Assembly: GCA_017433825.1 (NCBI GenBank)
Contig: JAFRGL010000012.1
Span: 62,001 to 126,000 of the forward strand
Source: Eubacterium sp.
GTDB taxonomy: Bacteria > Bacillota > Clostridia > Lachnospirales > Lachnospiraceae
Reading direction: 5' to 3'
DNA length: 64,000 nt
The stretch's first letter is position 1, and each line of letters opens with the position of its first letter. The notes under the pieces are model-generated. The model was not told the origin of the DNA. It made no database searches and was given only the letters and a program-made list of their open reading frames with translations. A program made the translations under genes and the position numbers. Of this stretch, positions 34,598 to 43,826 are shown one piece after another.

Positions 34598-35977
34598 TTG
34601 GAGAAACAGAAATTCCGGCTTTTTGTCAGGGACAAGCATTTCTATCTGATGCTTCTGGCTTTTGCCCTGCCGATCTGCATCCAGCAGGTAATCAATGTCG
34701 GCGTGAATATGGCCGACAATATCATGCTGGGACAGCTGGGCGAAATCCAGATGAGCGGCGCAACGCTGGGAAACAATTTCATTAACATCTATCACGCCAT
34801 GTGCATGGGCATGGGCATGGGGGCAGGCGTGCTGACCAGCCGGTTTTACGGCATGGGGGACCAGTACAGCATGAAAAAGGCCGTGGTCATCATGTACCGC
34901 CTGGAGTTCCTCATCGCCACGGGCTTTGCGCTGGCTGTCGCCTTTAACGCCTCCGGAATCATGGGCATGTATACGACGGACCCCGCCATCAAGGCCGCCG
35001 GCACGGGGTATCTGATGATATCGATCGGCACATTCTACCTGAACGGCTATGCCGTCACCTCCAGCGTGGTCTTAAGGAGCGTGGGCAAGGCCAAGGTGCC
35101 GATGATTTCCAGTATATGCTCTTTCGGCGTAAATATCTTTTTCAACTGGGTATTTATCTTCGGTCACCTGAGCGCGCCCAGGATGGAGGCCCGGGGTGCC
35201 GCGCTGGGAACGCTGCTGGCACGGTGTGTGGAATTTATAGTTACCGTGGGCTATGTCATTTTCAAGGATACGAACATCGGGCTGCGGGTCAAAGACCTGA
35301 CCATGAAGACCGGGAACCTGATAAAGGAATACATCCGGATTTCCATACCGGTGCTGGTCAGCGATACGCTGCTGGGCTTCGGCAACAGCGCGGTGGCCAT
35401 GGTTATGGGCCATATCGGGCCTTCCTTTGTGGCAGCCAATGCCATCACCATGGTGGTCATGCAGGTGTCCACGGTAATCAACCAGGGCATCAGCCAGGCC
35501 AGCTGTACGATTACCGGCATCACGCTGGGCAAGGGCGAAATCGAAAAAGCCCAGCAGCAGGGCATTACATTTGCCGCCCTGGGCTTCCTGATAGGCGCCA
35601 TAGGCTGCACGATCATCAATATCATTTCACCCTTCGTCATCAGTGTATACAACATTACGCCGGAGACGGAGGCGCTGGCGTACCAGCTGATGAGGGCGGT
35701 AAGCATCACGGTATTCTTTACGGCCTCGAACAGCATCCTGACCAAGGGCGTCTTAAGGGGCGGCGGCGACACCAGGTTCCTTATGGTGGCCGACATCCTC
35801 TTCCTGTGGGTGTGCAGCATCCCCTTAGGCTACGCGGCCGGCCTGGTATGGCATCTGTCCGGCTTCTGGATTTACCTGTGCCTGCGTATCGACCAGTTCA
35901 TCAAGTCCATCTGGTGCCTGTTCCGCTTAAGGAGCCGGAAATGGATTAAGAAGATCAAGAATGCCCAGCGGGAATAA
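34598..35977 (+). CDS. MATE-family efflux transporter
   Basis: A 459-residue exporter with about 12 membrane segments in two similar halves, using an Na+ or H+ gradient to expel cationic drugs or metabolites. Family features are ALPICIQQVINVGVNMADNIMLGQLG at the N-terminus and SQASCTITG at the start of the second half. It is closest in style to the NorM/DinF-like clostridial group. The start is a TTG at 34598 with GGGAAG about 9 bases before it. No ATG or GTG is available in frame between that codon and the upstream stop at 34511. Confidence 0.9.
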   Translation: MEKQKFRLFVRDKHFYLMLLAFALPICIQQVINVGVNMADNIMLGQLGEIQMSGATLGNNFINIYHAMCMGMGMGAGVLTSRFYGMGDQYSMKKAVVIMYRLEFLIATGFALAVAFNASGIMGMYTTDPAIKAAGTGYLMISIGTFYLNGYAVTSSVVLRSVGKAKVPMISSICSFGVNIFFNWVFIFGHLSAPRMEARGAALGTLLARCVEFIVTVGYVIFKDTNIGLRVKDLTMKTGNLIKEYIRISIPVLVSDTLLGFGNSAVAMVMGHIGPSFVAANAITMVVMQVSTVINQGISQASCTITGITLGKGEIEKAQQQGITFAALGFLIGAIGCTIINIISPFVISVYNITPETEALAYQLMRAVSITVFFTASNSILTKGVLRGGGDTRFLMVADILFLWVCSIPLGYAAGLVWHLSGFWIYLCLRIDQFIKSIWCLFRLRSRKWIKKIKNAQRE

Positions 35978-36026
35978 TCCCGGCAGGACTTCGGCTGACG
36001 TATAACGGACATACAAAGACTGAAAT

Positions 36027-36077
36027 GAAGAAGACCTTTCCCCCTTCAGGAAGAGCCGGAGGAAGGTCTTCTTTTTT
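36027..36077 (+). terminator. Terminator after the MATE gene
   Basis: GAAGACCTTTCC pairs with GGAAGGTCTTC (one bulge) and is followed by TTTTTTG. Confidence 0.85.
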
Positions 36078-36116
36078 GTGAAAAATCACATTATTCCTTT
36101 AGTGATTTAAAAATTT

Positions 36117-36154
36117 AAACCATAAAAATGTTGCATTCTTTTCAATCATGGTTT
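36117..36154. promoter_or_regulatory. Candidate operator in front of the peptide operon
   Basis: AAACCAT (36117-36123) and its exact complement ATGGTTT (36148-36154) flank the -35 box and touch the -10 box. The half-sites are 31 bp centre to centre, about three helical turns. This fits a dimeric regulator but is only a 7-base match. Confidence 0.35.
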
Positions 36155-36159
36155 AGTAT
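36131..36159 (+). promoter_or_regulatory. Promoter of the peptide-utilisation operon
   Basis: TTGCAT (36131-36136), 17 bp, TAGTAT (36154-36159) in an A+T-rich stretch. It is the only good promoter found before 47.6 kb and probably serves nine genes. Confidence 0.7.
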
Positions 36160-36254
36160 ATTTTAAATAATATACAGTAATAAATTATATGGATTTTAAG
36201 AATACCGGCCCCGTGTTTCCCGCAGGAGACGGGCTAAAAGGAAAGGCGGTTTTT

Positions 36255-37337
36255 ATGAAGATTACGAAGGTAACCATAGACAAATTCAATGTGCCCCTGG
36301 CGGAGCCCTTCGAGGTGGCCTTCGGCGTCATCGAAGGAGCGGATTCCTGGATTGTGAAAATCGAAACGGACGAAGGGCTTTACGGACTGGGAAGCGCCAG
36401 CCCCCTGGCCTTTGTGACCGGTGAAACAAGCGAAACCTGCCGCCTGGTGATGGACATGTTCGCGAAGGCGTTTATCGGCTTCGATCCTCTGGATATCGCC
36501 GGTGCCCACGCGCTGATGGAAAGCCTGATCTACAGCAACGGTTCCGCAAAATGCGCTTTTGACGTTGCCCTTTACGACATCATCGGCAAAGCGCAGAACC
36601 TTCCGGTGTACAAGGTGCTTGGCGGCACCGACCCGGTGGTGCACAACGACATTACCATCGGCATCAATACGCCTGAAGTGATGGCGGAGCATGCGCACAG
36701 ATATGTGCATGAAAAGGGCTTTGACATCCTGAAGGTCAAGGTGGGCAAAGACCTGGAGAAAGACCTTTACGCACTTGAGCTTATCCGCAAGGAGGCGGGG
36801 GAGAACGTCCGCATCCGTATCGATGCCAACCAGGGCTACGACGTGGAAACCGCCCTTGCCGCCCTGGCAGCCTATGAGAAAATCGGCATCGACGCCGCGG
36901 AGCAGTTCCTGCCCTGGTGGGATTTCGACGGCGCGGCGGAGCTGATGCGCAGGAATACAACTTCCGTCAAGCTCATGCTGGACGAATCCATCCACACGGT
37001 TTACGACGCCAGGCGGGCAGTCAGCATGAAATGCTGTGATTTCTACAACATCAAGCTGATGAAGTGCGGCGGCCTTTACACCGGCGCCCAGATAGCGGAT
37101 GTAGCGGAAGAAAACGGCATCGGCTGCATGGTAGGCTGCATGGAGGAGAACAAGATTTCCCTGACCGCGGGCATCTCCCTGGTGGCGGCAAAGAAGGCCG
37201 TGGTGGAAGCGGACTGCGACAGCTTCATGTTCTTCAAGAACGACGATGACGGTATCCGGGGCGGCTTTGACCGCAGGGGCGACATCTTCACGCTGCTGGA
37301 GAAACCGGGCCTGGGCATCCTGGAAGAAGACCTGTAA
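36255..37337 (+). CDS. Dipeptide epimerase, L-Ala-D/L-Glu type (enolase superfamily)
   Basis: Predicted to interconvert L-Ala-D-Glu, a murein fragment, with L-Ala-L-Glu. The 360-residue protein shows the complete active-site set: Lys160 and Lys162 (KVKVG), metal ligands Asp190 (DANQGY), Glu216 and Asp243 (LDES), Lys267 (NIKLMKCGG), and the Asp320-x-Asp322 motif that binds the substrate amino group. The positions agree closely with characterised Ala-Glu epimerases. I use the ATG at 36255 behind AAGGAAAGG rather than an earlier in-frame codon at 36189. It is the first gene of an operon with three hydrolases and a dipeptide importer. Confidence 0.88.
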   Translation: MKITKVTIDKFNVPLAEPFEVAFGVIEGADSWIVKIETDEGLYGLGSASPLAFVTGETSETCRLVMDMFAKAFIGFDPLDIAGAHALMESLIYSNGSAKCAFDVALYDIIGKAQNLPVYKVLGGTDPVVHNDITIGINTPEVMAEHAHRYVHEKGFDILKVKVGKDLEKDLYALELIRKEAGENVRIRIDANQGYDVETALAALAAYEKIGIDAAEQFLPWWDFDGAAELMRRNTTSVKLMLDESIHTVYDARRAVSMKCCDFYNIKLMKCGGLYTGAQIADVAEENGIGCMVGCMEENKISLTAGISLVAAKKAVVEADCDSFMFFKNDDDGIRGGFDRRGDIFTLLEKPGLGILEEDL

Positions 37338-37404
37338 AGCAAATAATATCCGAATGTGAATATACCGAACCATAAAACCTGCAGGAAATAAAAGGAGAAG
37401 TAAA

Positions 37405-38898
37405 ATGGCAGATATGGAAAAAATCCGCAAAATGATAAATGAGGAGCTTGCAAACTGGGATCTTCCCTCCATTGGTGTGGGAATCGTCAAAGACGGTGAA
37501 GTTGTACTGGCCGAAGGCTTCGGCATGGCGAATATAGAGAAAAACCTGGCGTCCAACCCGGATGCGCTGTACCAGATCGGTTCCTGCTCCAAGGCATTCA
37601 CCGCGGCTGCCTGCGCGAAGCTGGTGGATATGGGGAAGCTGGAGTGGGACAAACCCATCCACAATTATATGCCCTGGGTGGAATTCAAGGATACCTTCAC
37701 CACCATGAACGTGACCGTGCGCGACCTCCTCTGTCACAGAACGGGCCTTCCCCGGCATGACGCCTACTGGATCAACGGCCCCCAGAGCAGGTATGAGTGC
37801 GTTTATAATTTAAGAAACATGACCCCCGCATGGTCCTTCCGTTCCCACTGGTGCTACCAGAACACCTGCTTCGTGCTGGCCGGCATGCTGGTGGAAACCC
37901 TGTCCGGCAAAAGCTGGGAGGATTTTGTGCAGGAAGAAATCTTCAATCCTTTAGGCATGACCAGATCCTTCTTCTATGTGGATGATATCGCGAATGACGG
38001 CAATGCTTCCGTCGGCTACGGCAGGGTGATGCCCACCGACCTTACCGGCTGGAAAAGGGTTGATTTCCTGAAGAGCGACCGGGAAGACAAGGCTGCCGGC
38101 GTCGGCGCGCCTTACGGCCCCGCAGGCTCCATTGTTTCCACTGTCAACGATATGCTTAAATGGGTGCAGTTCAACCTGAACAACGGCAAGGTAGGAGAGG
38201 AGCAGGTTATTTCCGAGGAAAATATGAAGGAGCTGCACAAGCCCCAGATGCTGATGAGCGCTGCCCTGCTGGTTCCCTTCCCTGAGGAAGACATGTATTC
38301 CTACGGCATGGGCTGGTTCACCGAGATGTTCCGGGGACACTTAAGGGTGCAGCACGGCGGCAACATCAACGGGTATTCCGCCCTGGTCACCATGGTACCG
38401 GATCAGAACCTGGGCATCGTAACTTTGGTGAACTTCGACAACGGCTTCATGACCTACGGCGCTTCCTACCAGATCACCGACGAGTTTTTGGGCGTGGAAG
38501 ACGGCGACTGGAACAACCGCTGGCGTGAAATCGTAAAACAGGTGTTCGCGTCCGCGCCGGAGCAGATGAAGATGCTCAGGGGAGAGAAGATTGAAGGAAC
38601 TTCTCCCAGCCATGACCTGGATGCATTCACAGGAACCTTCCGCAATGCCACTTATGGCGATGTTGTCATCGGAAAAGACGAAAACGGCCTGACATTTACT
38701 TATAACAAGGCTTCATCTCCCATGGAACATTTCCATTATGATACCTTTACCATTACAGATGTCCATCATCTGCTGTCCGGCATGAACGTGCTCTTCAAAA
38801 CGGACAAAGCCGGTACGGTAAATGAACTGGATATCGGCATCACCCTCGAGCCTACGCTGCCGGATGAGGCATTTATCCGCATAAAGGAAGAAGCCTGA
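37405..38898 (+). CDS. Cytoplasmic serine hydrolase, beta-lactamase/D-aminopeptidase (S12) fold, copy 1
   Basis: A 497-residue S12-type hydrolase. The nucleophile motif is Ser60-Cys-Ser-Lys63, the second motif is Tyr-Gln-Asn in HWCYQNTCF, and the third is HGG in VQHGGNING. The C-terminal ~120 residues form a beta-barrel-like domain as in D-aminopeptidases. The protein begins MADMEKIRKMINEEL with no signal peptide, so unlike penicillin-binding proteins it should act in the cytoplasm. Its place between the epimerase and the Dpp importer suggests hydrolysis of imported peptides, perhaps at D-residues. Esterase activity is the alternative. Confidence 0.85.
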   Translation: MADMEKIRKMINEELANWDLPSIGVGIVKDGEVVLAEGFGMANIEKNLASNPDALYQIGSCSKAFTAAACAKLVDMGKLEWDKPIHNYMPWVEFKDTFTTMNVTVRDLLCHRTGLPRHDAYWINGPQSRYECVYNLRNMTPAWSFRSHWCYQNTCFVLAGMLVETLSGKSWEDFVQEEIFNPLGMTRSFFYVDDIANDGNASVGYGRVMPTDLTGWKRVDFLKSDREDKAAGVGAPYGPAGSIVSTVNDMLKWVQFNLNNGKVGEEQVISEENMKELHKPQMLMSAALLVPFPEEDMYSYGMGWFTEMFRGHLRVQHGGNINGYSALVTMVPDQNLGIVTLVNFDNGFMTYGASYQITDEFLGVEDGDWNNRWREIVKQVFASAPEQMKMLRGEKIEGTSPSHDLDAFTGTFRNATYGDVVIGKDENGLTFTYNKASSPMEHFHYDTFTITDVHHLLSGMNVLFKTDKAGTVNELDIGITLEPTLPDEAFIRIKEEA

Positions 38899-38943
38899 AG
38901 CACGGATCGTGTATGATACAGAAATGAAGAGAGGTTACGTCAG

Positions 38944-40458
38944 ATGAGCAAAGTAAATCTGGATAAAATAACCGCGAAAATAGAAGAGCAGCTGAAGCGC
39001 TGGGATGTACCAGGTTTAAGCCTTGCCGTGGTGCAGGACGGTGAGACCGTCTTTGCCGGCGGCGTGGGCTTAAGGGACAATGAAAGCCTTCCCTTTACCG
39101 GGGATACCCTGGTACAGATCGGTTCCTGCTCGAAAGCCTTTACGGCAACGCTGATTGCCCGTCTGGCCACAGACGGACTTCTGGATATGGACAAACCTGT
39201 TGCGGAATACATACCGGGCTTTAAGCTTTCGGATGACTATGCCACGTTGCATCTGACCATCCGGGATTTCTTAAGCCACAGAAGCGGCCTTCCCCGGCAT
39301 GAATATGCCTGGTACGGTTCCGGCTACAGCCGGAACGAACTGGTATACAACCTGCGGTTCCTGCAGATGAACCAGCCGGTGCGTTACAAATACCAGTATT
39401 CCAACTTCAACTACCTGATTGCCGGGGCCCTGGTGGAAGCGGTGACGGGGATGAAGTTTGAAGACGCCATGACGGAGAAGCTGATAAAGCCCCTGGGCCT
39501 TAAGCATACCTTCGTTTACCTGGACCAGGTGGAGTCGGAAGAAGACCATGCGCTGCCCTTCGATCACAGCGAGGAATATACCATGACCGGCATCCGGCGG
39601 GTGGATTACTACGAATCCCCCGCGGAATTTCGTTCGGAAAACGCAAAAGAAAGGGTAGGAGACCCCACAGGCCCTGCGGGATGCATTGTAAGCAATGCGA
39701 AGGATATGGCTGTCTGGATTAATTTCAATCTGGCCGGCGGGAAAACGGCGGACGGCGTGCAGCTGGTGCGTCCGGACCTGATGCAGCTTATCTATACGTC
39801 CCACATTACTACCGGCGATGACCCGGCCATGCTCCCCGAGAGGAGTATGAACAGCTACGCCCTGGGCTGGAGCATCATAAATTACCGGGGGCATAAGCTC
39901 GTGGAGCACGGCGGTTCCCTTCCGGGATTCATTGCATCCACATCTTTCATGCCGGATCTGAACCTGGGTGTTTTCGTCTGCGCCAACATGAACGTCTGCC
40001 TGATTACGGAAGCAATATTCTGTGAAATTATCGACGATGTCCTTGGCGCGCCGGACGGAAACTGGTACGACCGCATGTATGCTTATAATGACGCCATGTT
40101 CAGGCAGGTGGTGGATTATTTCAAATCCTTCGGCGGCGAACCGCTGCCGGATACAAAACCCGCCCATCCGCTGGCCGACTATGCGGGAGAGTACCGGGCA
40201 CCGGGCTACAACCGCTTTATTATCACGGAAAAGGAAGGACAGCTTACAGCGGATTTCAACACCTGGAAGCCGGCTTTGCGGCACCACCACTATGAATCCT
40301 TTGCAACCTGCGGGTCCATCGGCGAGCTGCCGGCAGGCCTGATTCTGACCTTCGGCACCGACGGTACCGGTAAAGTCAGTACGCTTACCGTGACGCTGGG
40401 CAGTGAAGCAAATCTCAACCCCATTGTATTCGTTAAAGTGAAGGAGGATGCGTCATGA
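38944..40458 (+). CDS. Cytoplasmic serine hydrolase, S12 fold, copy 2
   Basis: A 504-residue paralogue of the preceding gene, same layout. Motifs are Ser61-Cys-Ser-Lys64, Tyr-Ser-Asn (QYSNFNYLIAG) and HGG (VEHGGSLPGF). No signal peptide. The substrate-facing segments differ from copy 1 (for example RHEYAWYGSGYSRNE against RHDAYWINGPQSRYE), implying a different peptide preference rather than recent duplication. A GAGAGG site precedes the ATG. The stop overlaps the next start by 4 bases. Confidence 0.85.
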   Translation: MSKVNLDKITAKIEEQLKRWDVPGLSLAVVQDGETVFAGGVGLRDNESLPFTGDTLVQIGSCSKAFTATLIARLATDGLLDMDKPVAEYIPGFKLSDDYATLHLTIRDFLSHRSGLPRHEYAWYGSGYSRNELVYNLRFLQMNQPVRYKYQYSNFNYLIAGALVEAVTGMKFEDAMTEKLIKPLGLKHTFVYLDQVESEEDHALPFDHSEEYTMTGIRRVDYYESPAEFRSENAKERVGDPTGPAGCIVSNAKDMAVWINFNLAGGKTADGVQLVRPDLMQLIYTSHITTGDDPAMLPERSMNSYALGWSIINYRGHKLVEHGGSLPGFIASTSFMPDLNLGVFVCANMNVCLITEAIFCEIIDDVLGAPDGNWYDRMYAYNDAMFRQVVDYFKSFGGEPLPDTKPAHPLADYAGEYRAPGYNRFIITEKEGQLTADFNTWKPALRHHHYESFATCGSIGELPAGLILTFGTDGTGKVSTLTVTLGSEANLNPIVFVKVKEDAS

Positions 40459-41957
40459 AGACAGATGAACAGTTCTGGGCGGAGTTCCCCGACATTGCGG
40501 AAGCAGCATTGAAAACATGGGATGCGCCTTCCGTAGGCATCGGCGTCATTAAGGACGGGAAAGTCGTTTTCAGCGGCGGTTTCGGCCTTCGCGACGTTGA
40601 AAACCGGCTGAAATCCGACGGACAGACCCTGTACATGATCGGTTCCTGCACCAAATCCTTTACCGCGGCCCTGTGCGGTATCTTCGCAGACAAAGGGCTC
40701 GTGGATCTGGAAACCCCCATCCGGAAATATGTGCCGGAAGTGGAGCTGATGGATCCCCTGGCCAACAGGGAATGCACTTTAAAAGACCTGCTGAGCCACA
40801 GAACCGGGCTTCCCAGACATGAATATTCCTGGTACGGCACGGATTATACCAGGGAGCAGATGGCGGACCATATGCGGTACTTTGAACCGTCCCAGCCTTT
40901 CCGGCAGACCTTCCAGTACTGTAACTACGGCTATATCCTGGCGGGCTATATTCTGGAGAAGATTTCCGGCAAAACCTGGGAACAGCTGATTTCCGAATAT
41001 ATTTTCGAACCGCTGGATATGAAACGCTCCACATATTATCTGGAGACCATGAAGGAAGACGGAAACCACGCGGAGCCTTATGCCCATGAAAAGGCAGGCG
41101 GCGGCCAGACGGGCATGGAACGGATTCCGTTCTTTGTTTCTCCCGTGGAAGACCGGGAAAAGGGCATCGGTACACCCTTGGGCCCGGCCGGTTCCATTTA
41201 TTCCGACGCGGAGGATATGCTCAACTATGTGAACATGTTCCTGAACAGGGGTAAGGCAGGTGAGACGCAGGTGATTTCCGAAGCGATGGTCACGGAACTG
41301 ACCAAAGGCCAGATTATGCGGAACAATCCGCTGGACCTGCCGAATCCCGAAACGGAGATGATGACCTACGCCTGCGGCTGGTTTGCGGAATTCTTCCGGG
41401 GACACAAGCTTCTGCAGCACGGGGGCAACATCAACGGCTTCTCCGGCTTTACCAGCTTTATGCCGGACCTGAACCTTGGTATTGTGGCCTACACCAACAT
41501 GGACAGCTGTTTTGTGCATTTCGCCCTGGCCAGAACCATTTACGACCATTATCTTGGGGCGGAAGGCGGCAACTGGGTGAACCGGTATCATGATTTTGTG
41601 AAGGAAAGCCATGACCAGCTTCCGGTGCTGTTAAAGGCCTTTACCGGGGAGCAGGTGCCTTATACCGCGCCTTCGCATCCGATAGAGGAGTACACCGGCA
41701 CCTACAGGAGGGACGGCTATTCGGATATGGCCATCCGTCTTGAGGAAGGCCGCCTGGTGATGGATTTCATCGGTGCGGTGATTAAACTGGACCACTATCA
41801 TTATGACACCTTCGTCACTGCAGATATCGTCGGTGAACTGCCGGGCGGCATGCCGGTGCATTTTTCCGCAGCTTACGTGGGCGGTAAAATCGAAACCTTA
41901 CGGATGCCCCTGGTTACCGAAGCGGGCGGCGAACTGGTCTGCTTTAAGAAGGTCTGA
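40455..41957 (+). CDS. Cytoplasmic serine hydrolase, S12 fold, copy 3
   Basis: The third tandem S12 hydrolase, 500 residues, translationally coupled to copy 2 (ATGA). Motifs are Ser64-Cys-Thr-Lys67, Tyr-Cys-Asn (FQYCNYGYILAG) and HGG (LQHGGNINGF). It shares RHEYSWYG with copy 2 and the HGGNINGF third motif with copy 1. It too lacks a signal peptide. It ends 40 bases before the permease gene, so hydrolysis and import are likely expressed together. Confidence 0.85.
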   Translation: MKTDEQFWAEFPDIAEAALKTWDAPSVGIGVIKDGKVVFSGGFGLRDVENRLKSDGQTLYMIGSCTKSFTAALCGIFADKGLVDLETPIRKYVPEVELMDPLANRECTLKDLLSHRTGLPRHEYSWYGTDYTREQMADHMRYFEPSQPFRQTFQYCNYGYILAGYILEKISGKTWEQLISEYIFEPLDMKRSTYYLETMKEDGNHAEPYAHEKAGGGQTGMERIPFFVSPVEDREKGIGTPLGPAGSIYSDAEDMLNYVNMFLNRGKAGETQVISEAMVTELTKGQIMRNNPLDLPNPETEMMTYACGWFAEFFRGHKLLQHGGNINGFSGFTSFMPDLNLGIVAYTNMDSCFVHFALARTIYDHYLGAEGGNWVNRYHDFVKESHDQLPVLLKAFTGEQVPYTAPSHPIEEYTGTYRRDGYSDMAIRLEEGRLVMDFIGAVIKLDHYHYDTFVTADIVGELPGGMPVHFSAAYVGGKIETLRMPLVTEAGGELVCFKKV

Positions 41958-41997
41958 ACAGAGAAGGAAAAAATACAGTTAAGAAGGGATTGACTGC

Positions 41998-42924
41998 ATG
42001 GGTAAATATATCATTAAAAGAATATTGTATATGATACCGATGCTGTTCTGCGTTATCCTCGTTATTTACCTGATAATGAGCCTGACGCCGGGCGATCCGG
42101 CGTCGAACATACTGCCGCTTACCACGCCGCAGTCGGTAAAGGATGCCTACAATATTTCCGTGGGCTACACCGGGTCTTTGGGTGCCCGTTTCCTGGGTTA
42201 TCTGAAAGGCCTGTTCTCCATGAACATCCTTTCCTATACCACGCAGGAGAATATATTCGGCGAACTGGCCCAGCGGTTTCCCATTACTTTTGTGCTCGGC
42301 CTGATTTCTTTCCTGCTGGCAGCCGTTATCGGCATTTCCTTAGGGATTCTAAGCGCGGTGAAGCAGTATTCCTTCATCGATACCACCCTGACGGTGATCG
42401 CGGTGTTTTTCGGTTCGGTGCCGGCCTTCCTGCTGGCCTCTCTGGGCGTGCTTCTTTTCGCCGTGCGGCTGGGGGTGCTTCCCAGTTTCGGGCTGAATGA
42501 CGGCCTGAAATCCTTTGTGCTGCCGGTGGCGGCATTGACCATTTCCGCCATACCGGTGCTTTCCAGGATGACCAGATCCAGTATGCTTTCCGCTTTGAAC
42601 CAGGATTATATCCGGACCGCCAGGGCGAAGGGCTGCAGCGAAAAACTGGTTATCTGGAAGCATGCCTTAAAAAACGCCAGCCTGCCCATTATCACGCTTT
42701 TAGTGACCGGCTTTGCCGGCATCCTGGGCGGCTCCGTTATCATTGAACAGATATTTTCCATTCCCGGTATCGGCATGTATATGCTGCAGGCCATTAATTA
42801 TAAAAATGTGCCTGTGGTCATGACCTGCGCGCTGATTCTGGCCTTCATCTTCATGGTGGCCATGGTGCTGCTGGACATCTTTTTCGCCCTTATCGACCCG
42901 AAAATCCGAGCGAGGTACAAGTGA
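41998..42924 (+). CDS. dppB: Peptide ABC transporter permease (DppB-like)
   Basis: The first permease of a dipeptide/oligopeptide importer. At 308 residues it has one N-terminal membrane segment (KYIIKRILYMIPML), a periplasmic-side loop with TPGDPAS, and five further segments. The EAA-type loop DYIRTARAKGCSEKLVIWKHALKNA contacts the ATPases. The start follows AAGAAGGGA. Its stop overlaps the next gene (TGATG). Confidence 0.92.
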   Translation: MGKYIIKRILYMIPMLFCVILVIYLIMSLTPGDPASNILPLTTPQSVKDAYNISVGYTGSLGARFLGYLKGLFSMNILSYTTQENIFGELAQRFPITFVLGLISFLLAAVIGISLGILSAVKQYSFIDTTLTVIAVFFGSVPAFLLASLGVLLFAVRLGVLPSFGLNDGLKSFVLPVAALTISAIPVLSRMTRSSMLSALNQDYIRTARAKGCSEKLVIWKHALKNASLPIITLLVTGFAGILGGSVIIEQIFSIPGIGMYMLQAINYKNVPVVMTCALILAFIFMVAMVLLDIFFALIDPKIRARYK

Positions 42925-43808
42925 TGAGAGAGAAGAAGCTGAAATCCACCATACAGGCCAACCGCACCAAAAGCATGGCGTCTGATGTCGCAAAGCGCTT
43001 TTTCCGCAATAAGGCGGCTGTCATCGGGCTGATTATTATCTGTGTTGTATTATTCCTGATCATTTTCGCAAACGTGCTGATCCCGAAGGAAATGGTCACT
43101 TCCTACGATGTCCGGGCCAGAATGTCAGGTCCTTCCGCGGCCCACTGGTTCGGCACGGACAACATCGGGCGGGATACCTTCGCCCGGATTGTCTACGGTA
43201 CCCGGATCACCGTCGGCATCGGTGTCGGCGCAACCCTGATAAGCCTCCTGTTCGGTGCAATCCTGGCAGCAATCTGCGCCTTGTTCCGAAAGGCGGACAT
43301 GGTCATCATGCGTATCATCGACGTATGGAACTGTATCCCCGCCATCCTGCTCGCCCTGGTTTTCCTGGCTGTCTTCGGCGGGAGTGTCTCCAATATGGTC
43401 CTGACCCTGGCTTTGGTGAATATGCCCGGCTTTACCGCCCGGATACGAAGCGTGCTTCTGTCCATCGTGGAGCAGGATTATGTGAAAGCAGCCCGCATCA
43501 GCGGTACAGGCAACCTGAAGCTGGTATTCCGGCACATTCTGCCCAACGCGGTGAATACCATTATCGTGGACGCGACCATGACCATCTCGGCCATGATGCT
43601 TTCCGCGGCCGGCTTAAGCTTCATCGGCATGGGCGTTGCACCGCCTTCGCCGGAGTGGGGCGCCATGCTGAACTATGCCACGGCGTATTACCGTACTGCG
43701 CCGCTGCTCCTGATTTTTCCCGGTGCGGCAGTGGTGATTACCGCACTGGCCATCAACCTTTTCGGCGACGGGCTGCGTGATGCCCTGGACCCGAAGAGCA
43801 TGAAATAA
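42924..43808 (+). CDS. dppC: Peptide ABC transporter permease (DppC-like)
   Basis: The second permease, 294 residues, six membrane segments. The loop HWFGTDNIGRDTFARIVYGTR and the EAA motif DYVKAARISGTGNLKLVFRHILPN are diagnostic for DppC/OppC. I choose the ATG at 42924, overlapping the dppB stop; a GTG one codon earlier is equally possible and adds one residue. Confidence 0.92.
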   Translation: MREKKLKSTIQANRTKSMASDVAKRFFRNKAAVIGLIIICVVLFLIIFANVLIPKEMVTSYDVRARMSGPSAAHWFGTDNIGRDTFARIVYGTRITVGIGVGATLISLLFGAILAAICALFRKADMVIMRIIDVWNCIPAILLALVFLAVFGGSVSNMVLTLALVNMPGFTARIRSVLLSIVEQDYVKAARISGTGNLKLVFRHILPNAVNTIIVDATMTISAMMLSAAGLSFIGMGVAPPSPEWGAMLNYATAYYRTAPLLLIFPGAAVVITALAINLFGDGLRDALDPKSMK

Positions 43809-43826
43809 GGTAGCGGAGGTATCTAT

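Noticed and set aside
34513-34785. Short + frame overlapping the MATE start
   Set aside because: It begins at the -10 box of the MATE promoter and overlaps the transporter in another frame, with no family resemblance.
36234-37664. Minus-strand frame of 476 codons
   Set aside because: It covers the epimerase gene, its neighbour's start and the gap on the opposite strand, with no family motif, and the + strand gene has a full set of active-site residues.
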